Positions 12,997-13,681 of a stretch of 13,681 nucleotides of DNA are shown piece after piece. The stretch comes from Microbacteriaceae bacterium (GTDB taxonomy: Bacteria; Actinomycetota; Actinomycetes; Actinomycetales; Microbacteriaceae). The stretch is taken from assembly GCA_016463265.1 (NCBI GenBank), contig JAEMRP010000009.1:1-13681 (forward strand), given 5' to 3'. The position numbers were made by a program, and so were the translations under genes. Position 1 is the first letter of the stretch, and each line of letters begins with the position of its first letter. The notes under the pieces are model-generated. The model made no database searches. It saw nothing but the letters and a program-made list of their open reading frames with translations, and was not told the origin of the DNA.

Positions 12997-13681
12997 TTAG
13001 TTCACGGTCGTCGCGATGTCGCCGTCGGCGACTCGGAGGTTGAGAGGGTCACCCGTCGAAACCGATGACGTGGATGTGACGACGACGCCCGCCGCATTTC
13101 GCACGATCGCGTAGCCGCGGTCGAGGGTTTTCTGCGGAGACAGTGTTCGCAGTTTGCCGATAATTCCGTGCAGACGGTCGGTCGTCTGGTGGATGAACGA
13201 ATCCACGAACGTGGAACCGCGATAGGCGAGATTGGCGAGGTCGTTTTCGTGCCGCTCGAGGTACGCGAGGGGGCTCGCCATGACCGGGCGTGAGGCCAAC
13301 TGCCGAATTCGATCGATTTGATTGGTGATCGCCGCCGTCACAATCTGGCGACCTCGGGCTCTCAGTTGGTCGATGTCGGCGAGATCCGCGGCGACGTCGG
13401 GCACAACTCGTTTGGCGGCGTCGGTCGGCGTGGACGCCCGCAGGTCGGCGACCTCGTCGAGAAGTGGTCGGTCGTTCTCGTGGCCAATCGCACTGACAAA
13501 CGGGGTCACACACGCCATCGCAGCCCGCACAATCCGTTCATCACTGAACGCGATCAGTTCGAGGAACGCTCCGCCACCTCGCGCGATGATGATGACGTCG
13601 ACCTCGGGGTCGGCGTCGAGCTGGGCGATAGCGCCGGGGATCTGCGAGGTTGCACCGTCTCCGGAAACCCCCGTATAGATG
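12997..13681 (-). CDS. xseA: Exodeoxyribonuclease VII large subunit, C-terminal part (5' end outside window)
   Basis: The frame is open from the window edge (13681) to the TAA at 12997, giving about 227 residues of the C-terminal half of XseA. It covers the end of the catalytic domain (VSGDGATSQIPGAI, DVIIIARGGG, FSDERIVRAAM, PFVSAIGHENDRPLLDEVADLRASTPTDAA). A long coiled coil follows, then the C-terminal segment LSPQKTLDRGYAIVRNAAG with a final strand DPLNLRVADGDIATTV. The RGGG arginine and the His and Asp of GHEND, linked to catalysis in E. coli XseA, are present. The normally conserved SxED after GGG is replaced by AFLE. An internal GTG at 13530 is not the real start. Confidence 0.93.
   Translation of the reverse strand, partial: IYTGVSGDGATSQIPGAIAQLDADPEVDVIIIARGGGAFLELIAFSDERIVRAAMACVTPFVSAIGHENDRPLLDEVADLRASTPTDAAKRVVPDVAADLADIDQLRARGRQIVTAAITNQIDRIRQLASRPVMASPLAYLERHENDLANLAYRGSTFVDSFIHQTTDRLHGIIGKLRTLSPQKTLDRGYAIVRNAAGVVVTSTSSVSTGDPLNLRVADGDIATTVN

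Overview
The window reads as a compact, moderately high-GC actinobacterial chromosome segment, most likely Microbacteriaceae or a close relative. This rests on the gene set (single-TM DUF4307 and DUF4245 proteins, PIN-PhoH protein, DLKENGGY-type GreA, Rv1086-like isoprenyl transferase), the frequent GTG starts and the very short intergenic gaps. It is nearly all housekeeping. No CRISPR array, insertion sequence, prophage gene or biosynthetic cluster was found, and no stretch over 300 bases lacks a gene.

Layout. Positions 1-45 are the 3' half of a tRNA (visible anticodon UAA). Positions 94-664 (minus) hold a HicA toxin/HicB antitoxin pair, the only accessory-looking piece. Positions 789-2261 (plus) are lemA-htpX, a membrane-protein and membrane-protease pair. 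Tail-to-tail with htpX is a YcaQ/AlkX-type DNA glycosylase (2258-3463, minus). It shares a 34-base divergent promoter region with ilvA (3498-4733, plus), which is in turn tail-to-tail with greA (4730-5206, minus). Then come a DUF4307 protein (5274-5669, minus) and, divergently, a small single-TM protein (5717-5950, plus) followed by an isoprenyl transferase (5957-6736).

A 149-base leader with a strong hairpin precedes phoH (6886-8229). After phoH come a hydroxypyruvate-isomerase-like TIM barrel (8281-9057, plus), then on the minus strand a small helix-hairpin-helix protein (9086-9352) and a small membrane protein (9362-9628). The right third is one tightly packed minus-strand operon read right to left: xseA (runs off the window)-xseB-DUF4245-beta carbonic anhydrase-fumC-DoxX-like protein, with joints from a 4-base overlap to 19 bases.

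Gene expression signals fit a streamlined actinobacterium. Four genes have a TANNNT box 6-7 bases before the start codon, the pattern of leaderless transcripts. Others have clear Shine-Dalgarno sequences (greA, fumC, ilvA, carbonic anhydrase, phoH). The points most worth a second look are the phoH leader (8-bp stem plus a 20-codon ORF ending exactly at the phoH start), the tRNA with a UAA anticodon but a short variable region, and a diverged XseA motif. I saw no convincing evidence of a wholly new multi-gene system.
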